Below are positions 1-9,041 of a stretch of 54,828 nucleotides of DNA, piece after piece. The position numbers and the translations under genes are program-made. The stretch is from contig JAIPUZ010000078.1 in the NCBI GenBank assembly GCA_022833215.1, forward strand, positions 1 to 54,828. The letters are read 5' to 3'. Every line of letters begins with the position of its first letter. Position 1 is the first letter of the stretch. The notes beneath the pieces are model-generated. The model ran no database searches and was not told the origin of the DNA. It was given only the letters and a program-made list of their open reading frames with translations. This DNA comes from Mesorhizobium sp. (GTDB lineage: Bacteria > Pseudomonadota > Alphaproteobacteria > Rhizobiales > Rhizobiaceae).

Positions 1-57
1 AATAGCGGAGCCGCCCGACACGCTCACCGTGCCGGTGTTGTAGATCAGGGAGTTCAT
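1..57 (-). CDS. Start of a tail protein gene, cut by the window edge
   Basis: Only the first 19 codons are present, beginning at the ATG at 57-55 and reading MNSLIYNTGTVSVSGGSAI. The NTGTVSV start followed by a small Gly/Ser stretch is typical of phage tail fibre or tail-associated proteins, which is established family knowledge. A GGATAG ribosome binding site lies just upstream, and the preceding gene ends 8 bases away. The gene continues the late operon to the left. Its length and function cannot be judged from this fragment. Confidence 0.6.
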   Translation of the reverse strand, partial: MNSLIYNTGTVSVSGGSAI

Positions 58-64
58 GGGTTGG

Positions 65-628
65 CTATCCTATCGGCTTGTCATCGGAAAAAAGCTGGAT
101 GGCATCGAGTTCGGCAGATGTCTCGGCCATCCTGATCTGCGCCTTGACGGCACGGCGCTGGCACTCGATCTCGGCAATCGCCTTATCCTGAGCGGCAGCA
201 TTAGCGAGGATGGCAAGCCTGTCGGCCTCATCGGCCACCAGTGGACCGCCACCGACCTCGGCTTGCCGGCGCTTTTCGGCATGGAGGCTGGCAAGCGGAC
301 CTGCAATCCCGGCCAAACGCTCGGCATAGATCCGGTCCAACTCCGCCATGCGCTTGCGGCGCTCCATGTCGAGGATAACGTGCGCAGGCGTAGGCTCTGG
401 CCTCCATGTTGTCAGGACACCCTCGATCGAGGCGACATAGTTGACGGGCTTGCGCACCTTGCGCAGATCGACGCGCACGTCAGTCTCAGGGCCTTTGCCA
501 TCTGCGGGAACCAAAATCCGTGTCCCGGCCGGGAGAGCGGGCGGGAACATCTCGTTGGGGATGCGATTGTGGGAGACAACCCGCCCATCATTGTCGACGA
601 CCAGATAAAACGTGCTGCGTGTGCTCAT
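65..628 (-). CDS. Hypothetical tail-tip-associated protein
   Basis: A 187-residue protein starting at MSTRSTFYL. The ATG overlaps the stop of the tip protein gene as ATGA (625-628), which selects this start over a longer reading. The N-terminal half resembles short phage proteins that begin with a small beta-rich segment (TFYLVVDNDGRVVSHNRIP). The C-terminal half is helical and charged. It may be a chaperone or accessory factor for the tip or fibre, judged from position only. No enzyme motif is visible. Confidence 0.6.
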   Translation of the reverse strand: MSTRSTFYLVVDNDGRVVSHNRIPNEMFPPALPAGTRILVPADGKGPETDVRVDLRKVRKPVNYVASIEGVLTTWRPEPTPAHVILDMERRKRMAELDRIYAERLAGIAGPLASLHAEKRRQAEVGGGPLVADEADRLAILANAAAQDKAIAEIECQRRAVKAQIRMAETSAELDAIQLFSDDKPIG

Positions 629-3600
629 CGGAACACCCATACGCCGCTGTCGCATTTAACGCTGATGGTTGCATTCGAACTACCGCCGGCAGCGCAACTG
701 TTCCGTGTCCAGATGTCATACCGAATGCTCGTCTCGTTGAGCAACCCGCCACGCATGATGGTTTTGCTATCGGTAACGGAACCGTTTCCCTGCATTCGCG
801 CTTTCACAACATCCTCGCCGGATCCTACTGTGCCGTTGCCGCCGCGCGTGACACGGATATACGCATCACGGCCGCCAGATCCGCTTAGGTTCGCATATGC
901 CTCAACGCTCATAAACTCGATACAAGGCTTGTCGGCTGGCTTGTCAATGATGACCGTTCCGTGAAGAGTCCAGTTTGGCTCACTATACGTCTGGCCGCCG
1001 GCGACTGTGCGGGTGTCTGAATACTGGATCGGCTCGAAGCGCGAGAACGTATCGACATCGATCAGATCCTCGATGACGGAGCCATTCTGAAGGATGAGCG
1101 CGGCGTCGATCTTATCGGCCGTGATGTTGGTCGCGTCGAGATCCTTGATGTGCAGCCGATTGAACCAGCCTGTGCCGGTCTCATCGATGACGACAGGCGG
1201 CCACTCACCATTGGCATCGGCAAAGACATGTTGATTGGCGTACTGGACGATGCGCGAAAACGGCAAAAGCGGATCGCCACCCTCGAAGCCGACCTCAGTG
1301 ACGGTCCCAGCCTCAACCCAATCGTCAGCGATCGACGCCCGCACCATATCCACCAGCCGAGCCACGACATCGCCCGTGCCGGCCACCACCTCGATCTTGC
1401 GCAGGCCATCGGCGGATATCTCGCCAACCTGTGCCCGCACCGCATCGAGGATGGACGCCTGCGCCGTGATCCGCTCGTCGGAGATATCCACCCATGCCGT
1501 GCCGCTCCAGCGGTAGAGCTTGTTGTCGTCGTCCGTATCGATCCACAGATCGCCAACGTTGCTGGCTGTGGGTGCGGTCGGCTGGGCGAACGTCAGCAGG
1601 CCCTTGGCGCCAGCATCTTCCCATTGCTGCAGTGCTGCGTTCCAGACCCGCACGAAGTTGTCGGCGCTGGTGTCGATCCAGATGTCGCCATCCACCAGAT
1701 TGCCGGTCGGCGGCGTGGGTTGCCGGTAGACCTGTGTCTTGGCCTCGATGCTGGCCGTCATCTCACGAAGGGCAATCGCCGTCGCGTTCCGGAACTTGCG
1801 CGTGACCGTGTGCATCTCGGAGCTGGCGCCCGTCGCATCAGCCGTACCGGCCGCGAGGATTTCCATCCGTTCAGCGAGCAAGGAGTAGTCGGCCCTCAAC
1901 GCCTGAATAGTCCGATAGACATCTTGGCCGATGTTCTTCAGATAGGCCGTGATGGACATTGCACCGGTGACCGTCGAGGTCGTTACCCATCCGGTCCACG
2001 TCTTGAACCGATCCGGAACCGTCACGATGGTTGCGTGAGCGATATAGATTTCGCCGGGGACCACGTTGTCGCCAGTAACGAACTCGCCACTTTCAACTTC
2101 GGCAGTCTGCGCGGTGTATTTCTCGACACCGCCCTGAACGCCATATTCAAACCGGACCATGGTGATGGTCGGATCTTCCGGCGGCTCCCATGTCATGCGG
2201 AGAACCGGCTTTTCGTAGCCGTCTGCGCCGGTGATCATACCGGCTTCGATACGGAAATTCTGAACAGTGGTCAGCAGGCTCGGGTTGACGGGAGGTATAG
2301 GCGGAATGATGATCGGTCCGGGCTCGATATCCTCGTCGTCATAGATTTCGGCGCCGGTTTCCGAGAGATGCAGCGTGAAGCGGAGCTTGCCGTCAAAGCC
2401 GCGTCCTGTAACAAGCCAGGTCTTCCCCTCGAATGTGATCCATGAGCCTATTTCGGCCTTCAGCCCGGCACGGCGCGAAACGGGCAGTTTGATCGCCCCG
2501 CCCTTCCGCTGCTGGCGATAGCGGATACTGAGAAGGTATTGCGCGATGTCGGGATCTGTAACCTGAAGGAAGTCGTTCCCGCCCTCCCTGCGACGACCAT
2601 CCGTAGCAATGTCGGCATTGACCGTGACCGTTTTCAGGCTCTCGGGCTTCCAGTGGCTCTCCTTCGAGGTGAACTGGCCCGACAGGGAATTGAAAAGCTC
2701 GAAGGCCGATTTTCGTGGCGTTATCTGTTTTCCTTCATCGCCCCGGATGTCCATCGGACCGATATTCATCACCGGGAGCTGCGGAGCGCCTGCCAGCACA
2801 CCTGACAGGCCATACCGGTTCATGCCATACCCCGCCATGGCGTCTTCGATCTCGCGCAGGATTTCCGTGTGGTCGTCATCGGCCTGCACATAGAGTGAGC
2901 AGGCGTAGGTCTTTTTGCCCTTACGGGTCGCGTCACAGACATTGGCCGACGCAATGTGCGAACCCAGATCAATAGCCGAGATCGGCTTTCCCATCCCGAT
3001 CAGGGTACGGCCAGATACACGGCCTTTCACGCCAAGCACGTAATTCAGCCGATGGATGGCGGGGTTTTCAGTCCATGCCCATGTTGCGGGATCATTCAGG
3101 CGTTGGGGACCCGACCCACCGGCAGTGCTATCGAAACGGGGATCATATTCCCTCAGGCCCCGCAGGATGAATTCGAACTCGGGCCGGCCATGCTTGAACT
3201 TGTCTTCGTTCCACTGGCGCTCGACAACCACATAGCAGATGCCCGTGCCGACGCTGGTAACCTTCCAGATTTTGCCCAGATTGGCAGTATCGCTGACGAG
3301 TTTGGTATCCGGCCCCTGCCCCGGCCTGCCGTCATAGAAGCGGATCGAGATCAAGTTGCCGAAATCGCCAACACCATAATGGGCGACTTCGTTATCAATG
3401 ATCGGACGAGGTATAAGCGTATGTTTGACGCCATAGAAATAGATTTCCGGCTCCAGTCCGTCGCACCAGCCATTGGCGAGCGCAAAGACTTCGGCGTTGA
3501 ATTTATTGCCCTTCCCGTATTTGGCATAAAAAACGCGCTGGCCCTTCACCTTCGACATGCCAAAGGCGGTTCCAGCCGGAACGTCGGCGCCATACTGGAC

Positions 3601-3765
3601 CTGACCCTGAACCGCGGAATAAGAGCGCTTCTTTGGTCGGTTCAGGTAGCTGACGGCAAGCTGCGTCGCCAGCGCCAAGCCTGCCGCGATGAGCTTCGTT
3701 GCGAGAAGCGCACCACCAAACAGCGCCGACGAGATGAGCCCGCCGAGGAAGGTAAAAATCGCCAT
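625..3765 (-). CDS. Phage tail tip / host specificity protein (gpJ-like)
   Basis: A 1046-residue protein, the second largest in the late operon. It starts with a hydrophobic segment rich in small residues (about 1-45), followed by a J-like region (about 50-480) with the pattern GYGMNRYG and NSLSGQFTSKESHW seen in tail tip proteins of lambda-like siphoviruses. A fibronectin-like beta region lies near 500-600. Two tandem modules ending in GDLWIDT/GDIWIDT lie near 690-770, and the C-terminal part is variable and probably contacts the host. Its place downstream of the NlpC/P60-like protein matches the usual tail order. It would sit at the distal end of the tail and determine adsorption. Confidence 0.85.
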   Translation of the reverse strand: MAIFTFLGGLISSALFGGALLATKLIAAGLALATQLAVSYLNRPKKRSYSAVQGQVQYGADVPAGTAFGMSKVKGQRVFYAKYGKGNKFNAEVFALANGWCDGLEPEIYFYGVKHTLIPRPIIDNEVAHYGVGDFGNLISIRFYDGRPGQGPDTKLVSDTANLGKIWKVTSVGTGICYVVVERQWNEDKFKHGRPEFEFILRGLREYDPRFDSTAGGSGPQRLNDPATWAWTENPAIHRLNYVLGVKGRVSGRTLIGMGKPISAIDLGSHIASANVCDATRKGKKTYACSLYVQADDDHTEILREIEDAMAGYGMNRYGLSGVLAGAPQLPVMNIGPMDIRGDEGKQITPRKSAFELFNSLSGQFTSKESHWKPESLKTVTVNADIATDGRRREGGNDFLQVTDPDIAQYLLSIRYRQQRKGGAIKLPVSRRAGLKAEIGSWITFEGKTWLVTGRGFDGKLRFTLHLSETGAEIYDDEDIEPGPIIIPPIPPVNPSLLTTVQNFRIEAGMITGADGYEKPVLRMTWEPPEDPTITMVRFEYGVQGGVEKYTAQTAEVESGEFVTGDNVVPGEIYIAHATIVTVPDRFKTWTGWVTTSTVTGAMSITAYLKNIGQDVYRTIQALRADYSLLAERMEILAAGTADATGASSEMHTVTRKFRNATAIALREMTASIEAKTQVYRQPTPPTGNLVDGDIWIDTSADNFVRVWNAALQQWEDAGAKGLLTFAQPTAPTASNVGDLWIDTDDDNKLYRWSGTAWVDISDERITAQASILDAVRAQVGEISADGLRKIEVVAGTGDVVARLVDMVRASIADDWVEAGTVTEVGFEGGDPLLPFSRIVQYANQHVFADANGEWPPVVIDETGTGWFNRLHIKDLDATNITADKIDAALILQNGSVIEDLIDVDTFSRFEPIQYSDTRTVAGGQTYSEPNWTLHGTVIIDKPADKPCIEFMSVEAYANLSGSGGRDAYIRVTRGGNGTVGSGEDVVKARMQGNGSVTDSKTIMRGGLLNETSIRYDIWTRNSCAAGGSSNATISVKCDSGVWVFR

Positions 3766-3779
3766 GTAGTGCTATCCGA

Positions 3780-4175
3780 TCAGGTACGGAATGCGGCCTT
3801 TACGGCGCTCAGGTTATGGTTGGACCCGCCGCGTTCGGTCTTGGTGATGTAGTGGGTGCCGGCACAGACGCCGACATGCTCTCCATCGCCAAGCTGCAGG
3901 ATCACGATGTCACCAAGTCCAGCTTGAGCTGGCGCACATGGCTCCAGATGCTTCCGGAACAGCTCGGAAAGGCTCTTGTAGCCGCGTTTTCTCAAAGCCT
4001 TCTGGGCGCCCATGAGCGTGCGATACGAGCCGGAATAAGTCTTCACCATTTCCCGGGACGGATCGAAGGCATCGGCCACGCGACAGCCGAAGAAAAAGCA
4101 GTCCGCCACGCCATACTGGTAAGGCTTCGCCATTTCTTCGGTGACGATGCGTTCAAGCGTGCGGAAGCGGCTCAT
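3780..4175 (-). CDS. Tail assembly NlpC/P60-like protein (DUF6950 type)
   Basis: A 131-residue protein starting MSRFRTLERIV. The ATG overlaps the upstream stop as ATGA (4172-4175). The YGVADCFFFGCRVADA segment carries the Cys of NlpC/P60-like papain folds, and the GDIVILQLGDGEHVGVC segment supplies the His region. This family lies between the distal tail proteins and the J-like tip protein and may cut peptidoglycan during DNA entry. Catalytic competence is inferred from the Cys and His segments, not proven. Confidence 0.8.
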   Translation of the reverse strand: MSRFRTLERIVTEEMAKPYQYGVADCFFFGCRVADAFDPSREMVKTYSGSYRTLMGAQKALRKRGYKSLSELFRKHLEPCAPAQAGLGDIVILQLGDGEHVGVCAGTHYITKTERGGSNHNLSAVKAAFRT

Positions 4176-4762
4176 CGGTACACCTGCCCCCATTCTTCCG
4201 GGATTTCGTCATTGGTGGCCGCGTATTCGAAGAACGTGTCCGTTGGATCGTTGTCGAACTGCTGGTCGGCCTGGCTGCGCTTGGCATAAGTCTGATCCCG
4301 CACTGCCCTGCCCGGCGGCTCCAGATCGATCTTGATGCTGACTGTGCGCTGACCGTTCTTCTCGAAGGCCTCCGTCTCGTAGCTGACCTTGTCAATCTCG
4401 TAGATGTGAGAGATCAGAATGCCGAGGACTTCATCCGTTTCAGGATCGCCGCACAGGAAGGTGATCGTCACCGGTGCGTTGAGATAAGGCAACGTTTCCA
4501 GCTTTGCGATTGCATCGTCTGGGTCATCCACCGGCACGCCGGAGAACGTCAACGTCTGCTTGGTGACGGCATTGCCGAGCGAACCCGAGAAACTGCCCGG
4601 ATCGAGATACTTGTTCGGCTTGTAGAGGAAGCCGTTCCACGTCAGGTTTCGGCCACCGATATGATAGCCGGCCAGGTTGCCGGGAATATCGAAGCGGACC
4701 AACGGCAGGATGACGATACGGCCATCTTCGATCTGCGCTTCGACAGCGGGATCAAGGCTCAT
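4172..4762 (-). CDS. Phage distal tail protein (DUF2163/BR0599-like)
   Basis: A 196-residue protein starting MSLDPAVEAQIEDG, chosen because its ATG overlaps the upstream stop codon as ATGA (4759-4762). The sequence is beta-rich with the segment GSLGNAVTKQTLTFSG and a hydrophobic core around residues 85-110. The position between the other distal tail protein and the NlpC/P60-like protein matches DUF2163-type baseplate or tail-tip components of gene-transfer-agent-like and Rhizobiales phage tails. The family name is recognition by pattern and context. Confidence 0.65.
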   Translation of the reverse strand: MSLDPAVEAQIEDGRIVILPLVRFDIPGNLAGYHIGGRNLTWNGFLYKPNKYLDPGSFSGSLGNAVTKQTLTFSGVPVDDPDDAIAKLETLPYLNAPVTITFLCGDPETDEVLGILISHIYEIDKVSYETEAFEKNGQRTVSIKIDLEPPGRAVRDQTYAKRSQADQQFDNDPTDTFFEYAATNDEIPEEWGQVYR

Positions 4763-5412
4763 GAGTAGAATACCTCCTGCGCCGAGAAGGACACGCGCCG
4801 GGAACTCCACGCCTTCGGCGCCGAGAACTCGGGATCGAGGCCCATCACGCAGGATGGCTTCTCGAAATCGACAGTCGTTCCGGCCGGCACAAACAGCGGG
4901 TCGAGACCGAAGCGGAACTTGACCACGGCCACACCGGAACCGTTCGCCGTCACGGCTTCCGTCACCATGTGCAATGATCGGACGAGTGGGGAGCGACGAA
5001 AGCCGATGTTGCAGCCCCGATTGACGATGAACCCGGCGGGAAGGCCGGAAACTGTCACCTGCCGGGTGTTGGTCACGGTCTGAAGCGTAGCCGTCCCGTC
5101 GAAGGCGCCGCCACCGGCCCGGGTTCCGGAGAGAGGTAGATCGCCATATGCACGTGGGCGAGGCCGAAAGACGTCATAGGCGAGGAAGCAACCTCCCCCG
5201 TCCACGACATCCATCAACCATGCGTCCATCTCGTCATAGAGCGCATCATCGAGCAGCGGTTGGGTTGTTGCGGACAGCTTCCACCATGGCGTGCCGCTGT
5301 CCGCAGTCTCGGTGCGCCGGCCTTCCATGGCCGACACGTCTTTCGTGCGAACGGGCGCAAGCTGGTATTCCTCGAAGCCAACCGAGGCGGGAAGCACATA
5401 AGGAGCGGCCAT
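4759..5412 (-). CDS. Phage distal tail / minor tail protein
   Basis: A 217-residue protein (MAAPYVLPASVGFEEYQL). The start codon shares one base with the stop of the tape measure gene (TGATG), so translation is coupled. The N-terminal region carries a WWKLSATTQPLLDDALYDEMDAWL helix, and the rest is beta-rich. Tail proteins directly after the tape measure commonly form the distal tail ring. No enzymatic residues are apparent. The role is inferred from gene order. Confidence 0.7.
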   Translation of the reverse strand: MAAPYVLPASVGFEEYQLAPVRTKDVSAMEGRRTETADSGTPWWKLSATTQPLLDDALYDEMDAWLMDVVDGGGCFLAYDVFRPRPRAYGDLPLSGTRAGGGAFDGTATLQTVTNTRQVTVSGLPAGFIVNRGCNIGFRRSPLVRSLHMVTEAVTANGSGVAVVKFRFGLDPLFVPAGTTVDFEKPSCVMGLDPEFSAPKAWSSRRVSFSAQEVFYS

Positions 5413-7835
5413 CAGATGCTATTCCCTGCCCCGTAATAGCCCTTAACCGCCCCGACGGCTCTCTGATCGAACTCGGCATCCCGCTGCACCACAAATTCCT
5501 TGAACTGCTGGAATTCCTCGCTCGTGCCGGTGAAGTTGTAGACGCGGTTGTCGACGTACGGCGCCGGCTGGTTCTGGTTGGCATAGTTCTGGTTCGCCGC
5601 GCCGTGCATTGACACACCAAGCCGCCCATCGGCACCGCGACGCAGCGGCATGATGGCTTCCGGGCCAGCCTCGCCCATGAGGCCGATGCCCTTTGCAAAG
5701 GGGAAGACCGTCGCCCGTTCCACAATTCCGCCCTTCGCGAATGCGGTGACGCCGGACTGGTCGAACACACCGCCTTTGGCATAGAGGCCGGCGCCAAGCG
5801 GGAGGTTCGTCAATGCACCACCACCACCGCCACCAGATTTGAAGAGCCCACCCAGGAAGCCGAGAATGCCGCCTCCACCGCTCCCGCTGTTGCTGTTCAC
5901 CTTGAAAATGGCGTCCAGCACATCGTTCAGCAGCTTGTCCACTATCTTGTCGAGGACGTTGAGCGCGGCCTTCCCCATGGCCTTCCACGCGGCGTCCCAG
6001 AACGACATGCCCTGCGACATGTTCGAGATCAGGTCGTTCTTGAAGTCGTTGAAGAACCCCTTGGTCAGGTCTTTCATGAAGTCGAAGCGCTCGGTCAGAA
6101 CGCGGGTGCGCTCCTCCGCTTCGGCCATGGCCTCCGCAAGAGCCTTGAACCCCTGCCTGTCCGAGTCGGTCAGCTTCAGGCCCGCCCGTCGAGCCTCATT
6201 GAGCAGATCCTGCTCGTACCGCAGCGCATTGGCAGCCTGCTCGGTCATCCCAATGACAGAGGCTTCAAGCTCCTGAGTGGCGATGAACTCCTTTGCGCCG
6301 TCCACGATCTGCTTATAGGCCTTGGCGGCTTTCTGTGCAGCCTTGTCTACCTCCCCTGTGGAAGGGGCGCGAACACCGGGTGTGTTGGGGAGTTCCATCC
6401 CCGGCAGTTTGATTTCCTCGAATGCACGTTTGAACTGATCCGCAGCTATTCCGGCAGTCGTCTTGGACAATTCCCCTACTGCCGATGCCTGCTTTTCCAA
6501 GCGCTCAATCGATCCGGACATGCTTTCGGCCGAAACCCCGAGAGTGCGCAGAATGCCGCCGAAGGCGTCTTCCGTTGCCCGAAGGATGTCCGCCATTGCG
6601 CCAAGCCAGATCGACTGGATCGCCTCCCCCGCGGCACGAAATCCCCAGACAACCGCATCAAGCAGTATCTCGGCACGACGCCCCAATTCCTGTAGGGCTT
6701 CCGCCCACCCTCCTGTCGCCTCAACCAGCCTACCAAATTGATAGACAAGTTCACCGGCAACAATGACAAGAGCACCAATTCCCGTGCGGATCAGAGCGGC
6801 CCGCAACAGTGCGAGAGAGCCGGCCAGCCCCAGCGTTGCAGCGTTTGCAGCGACAAAGGCGGCAACATAGTAGGTCCCGAACATGGTTACGGCCGTTGCG
6901 CCGTAGGTGATGACGCGACCGATGTTGTCTGCGAGGGCCAGAAGCACGCCGGCAACGGTCTCGGACACCCCTGCCGCCTTGTCCATCTGGCCAATGAAAG
7001 CGGTTAGATTGGTTTGAATGCGCGTAAAGGCGTCGCCTATAGTTGCAGGCATTTCGGCCGCTTCGGCGCGCAATTTTTCAAGGTTTCCGATCATAGCGCT
7101 GGCGATGACGTCGCCGGTGATCTTGCCTTGGGTGGCAAATTTGCGCAGGCCATTGACGTTGGTGCCAAGCTGCGCAGCCAGTGCTTCCGCCACGCGGCCA
7201 CCATTCGCGAGAACAGTTTCGAGCCCATCGGCCTGCAACTTCCCAACCGCCATGGCCTTGGAAAGCGCATTCTGGACCGACGCAGCGCGCTCACCGCGCG
7301 TGGCAGTCACCACCAGCGCATGGTTCAACGCCTCCGTGAAATCGGCCGCCTCCGTTGCGCCGCGCCCGAGGTCGCGCAGCACAGCAACATTCCGAGAGTA
7401 CACTTCAACGGTCTGGTCGAGCGGCGAATAAGAGGCGTTGGCTATATCCACGATGCGCTGCATGAGCGCTGGCGCGGCGTCCATGTCCTTGATCGCCGCA
7501 CCGACACGAGACTGCATATCCGACCATGCGTCGGCGTAGGTGAACAGCGCGTTGGTGGCGAGTGCGCCTGCAATCAGGCCGACGGCACGCGCTGCCGCGA
7601 TAGCTGCCTTGTTGAGGTTGCCATAGGCGGTGGTTGCCCGGATTGCGGCACGCGCAGAATTATCATTTGCGGCTGCAGCTCTGGAGGCAGCACCAACGTA
7701 ACGCCCCTTCGAATCGCGAAGCCTGTCGGTTGCACCTTGGGCTTTACCTGCTGATCCGGTGAACTTATCAAGGCTGTCGGTTGCCTTTTCAACTTCGCGG
7801 CTATCAACAGCAAGGCCTAGCGTTGCAATATCCAT
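5412..7835 (-). CDS. Phage tail tape measure protein
   Basis: An 807-residue protein, the longest late gene product apart from the tip protein. Residues 1-80 (LGLAVDSREVEKATDSL) are helical, as in lambda-family tape measures. Alanine-rich helical and hydrophobic segments follow near 85-110 and 285-365. The C-terminal part contains MSQGMSFWDAAWKAMGKAA and a glycine-rich stretch (about 655-680), as in the lambda tape-measure C-terminal domain. It sets tail length and helps DNA pass through the envelope. Roughly, an 800-residue tape measure implies a tail of about 120 nm, using the usual 0.15 nm per residue. Confidence 0.9.
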   Translation of the reverse strand: MDIATLGLAVDSREVEKATDSLDKFTGSAGKAQGATDRLRDSKGRYVGAASRAAAANDNSARAAIRATTAYGNLNKAAIAAARAVGLIAGALATNALFTYADAWSDMQSRVGAAIKDMDAAPALMQRIVDIANASYSPLDQTVEVYSRNVAVLRDLGRGATEAADFTEALNHALVVTATRGERAASVQNALSKAMAVGKLQADGLETVLANGGRVAEALAAQLGTNVNGLRKFATQGKITGDVIASAMIGNLEKLRAEAAEMPATIGDAFTRIQTNLTAFIGQMDKAAGVSETVAGVLLALADNIGRVITYGATAVTMFGTYYVAAFVAANAATLGLAGSLALLRAALIRTGIGALVIVAGELVYQFGRLVEATGGWAEALQELGRRAEILLDAVVWGFRAAGEAIQSIWLGAMADILRATEDAFGGILRTLGVSAESMSGSIERLEKQASAVGELSKTTAGIAADQFKRAFEEIKLPGMELPNTPGVRAPSTGEVDKAAQKAAKAYKQIVDGAKEFIATQELEASVIGMTEQAANALRYEQDLLNEARRAGLKLTDSDRQGFKALAEAMAEAEERTRVLTERFDFMKDLTKGFFNDFKNDLISNMSQGMSFWDAAWKAMGKAALNVLDKIVDKLLNDVLDAIFKVNSNSGSGGGGILGFLGGLFKSGGGGGGALTNLPLGAGLYAKGGVFDQSGVTAFAKGGIVERATVFPFAKGIGLMGEAGPEAIMPLRRGADGRLGVSMHGAANQNYANQNQPAPYVDNRVYNFTGTSEEFQQFKEFVVQRDAEFDQRAVGAVKGYYGAGNSI

Positions 7836-7889
7836 GGGCTTTACCTTTTGAGATAGCCCGCGCTATCGTCCGGTCTTTCGGAGGGATCG

Positions 7890-8234
7890 ATGCGAATACT
7901 GGTTCTGGCCCTGTCACTTCTCGCAATCACGGCCGCCAATGCTGATCAGGATGCTGAAATCGCGCGCAAGGCCGCTGAGTGCTGGGACTTACCTGTCGGA
8001 ACAGCAGGGCTTTCGCGCGCCCAGTTTGATGTAACGTTGGATGCTGACGGGTTCGTCACTGACGCAACTGTGCTGGATCACAAGGCCGACAGGACATCTA
8101 CCAAGGTTTTCGTGTTGTCTGCCCTTCGCGCTTTGCAAAAATGCGCCCCGTACAGAGGGGTTTCTGGCACAAGAAACGTGACGATGGACGTCAGCGACAT
8201 TCCACCGAGGGGCGGCATCAACCCATTTAAGTAG
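7890..8234 (+). CDS. Secreted protein with TonB/TolA C-terminal-like domain
   Basis: A 114-residue protein lying head-on against the late genes. Residues 1-18 form a signal peptide (MRILVLALSLLAITAANA). The mature part contains FDVTLDADGFVTDATV and ALRALQKCAPYRG, the pattern of TonB/TolA C-terminal domains that act in the periplasm, and two cysteines. A GGAGG-like site precedes the ATG. Placement on the opposite strand between the tape measure and chaperone genes marks it as a probable moron expressed independently. It could modify envelope transport or block superinfecting phages that use Tol or TonB, which is inference. Confidence 0.7.
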   Translation: MRILVLALSLLAITAANADQDAEIARKAAECWDLPVGTAGLSRAQFDVTLDADGFVTDATVLDHKADRTSTKVFVLSALRALQKCAPYRGVSGTRNVTMDVSDIPPRGGINPFK

Positions 8235-8250
8235 GGCATTCCGCCGCCCG

Positions 8251-9032
8251 CTACCTGGCGGAGAACGCCCCCCGGAACATCTCCCGCGAGAATTCCTTGG
8301 GCTTCCCGTCGCTATTGGCGTGTTCGATGTAGACCCGATCCATCGCCCGGATGCAGCGTGTGAACAGCGTGATCTCGTCGGGCGGCCATCCGGTCGTGAA
8401 AAGCCGTATCGAGCTATACTGGATCGGACCCACGCCCATGCCGACCTGCCGATCAGATGAAAGCTCCCAGAAGGCCGCGTACCAAGCCGACGCGCCGGCG
8501 ATGAACTCAGGCGGCCATAGACTGTCCGGGATATCCTGCCCGAACTGGGCGAAGGCCTCTCGCTCTGTCTGAGCGTTCGGATTCGCAAGTGCCCAGCGCA
8601 GGCAGCCCGTCAGTTTTTTTCCAGTTCCTCGGCAGCATCTTCGAGGCGGTTGTCTACCTGCGTGGCGGCTTCCGACACGATGCCCAGAAACTTGTCGCCG
8701 GTGCGAGACGTGAGCCATTTGCGGGCCAGTTCCTTGCTGTACGGAACGGGCTTGCCGCCTTCGGTTAGTCCTTCCCAGTCCAGAAGGACAGCCTCCGCGA
8801 CCACTTCGCGAATGATGCGAATTTGAGCGGCATGGACGAGGTTGCCCGACGCATCGCGCTCTTTCCGCGAAGCCCGGCGTTCCTTGAACGACTTCAGGGA
8901 CTGGACTTTCTCAGAAGACCAGCCGCGTACCTTCAGCCTCAGGCCCGGAGCTTCGGGATTGTCATCGATCCATACACCGTCATCGATCGCGGCGATGGTC
9001 TTTTCATCCAGCAGAATTTCGGTGATTTCCAT
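8251..9032 (-). CDS. Tail assembly chaperone, frameshifted long form (G-GT type)
   Basis: The 140-codon short form (8610-9032) ends just after a slippery heptamer. A -1 shift at 8613-8619 joins it to a second open frame (8251-8613) reading LTGCLRWALANPNAQ and onward, giving about 260 residues. The second frame has no good start of its own and begins exactly at the slip. Siphovirus tail chaperones upstream of the tape measure are commonly made as such a pair, and the fusion recruits the tape measure protein. Here the moron at 7890-8234 separates the chaperone from the tape measure gene. Confidence 0.88.
8610..9032 (-). CDS. Tail assembly chaperone, short form (G type)
   Basis: A 140-residue acidic protein starting MEITEILLDEKTIAAIDDG and stopping with EELEKN at a TGA directly after the A AAA AAC slippery site. 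It resembles the gpG class: a compact soluble protein encoded between the major tail protein and the tape measure. In lambda-like phages the short form is made in excess over the frameshifted form, and both are absent from the virion. The HNH endonuclease gene intervenes between it and the major tail protein gene. Confidence 0.85.
   Translation of the reverse strand: MEITEILLDEKTIAAIDDGVWIDDNPEAPGLRLKVRGWSSEKVQSLKSFKERRASRKERDASGNLVHAAQIRIIREVVAEAVLLDWEGLTEGGKPVPYSKELARKWLTSRTGDKFLGIVSEAATQVDNRLEDAAEELEKN
8613..8619 (-). promoter_or_regulatory. -1 ribosomal frameshift slippery site
   Basis: On the minus strand the in-frame codons read GAA AAA AAC TGA, so the heptamer is A AAA AAC in the canonical X XXY YYZ phase, with the zero-frame stop immediately after it. 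Slipping back one base gives AAA AAA CTG ACG and opens the downstream frame. This is the textbook arrangement for tail chaperone frameshifting. Confidence 0.9.
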
Positions 9033-9041
9033 GTCATCTTC

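Noticed and set aside
1150-2445. 431-codon plus-strand open frame
   Set aside because: Lies entirely opposite the tail tip gene. High GC leaves long antisense frames, and its product shows no domain or ribosome binding site.
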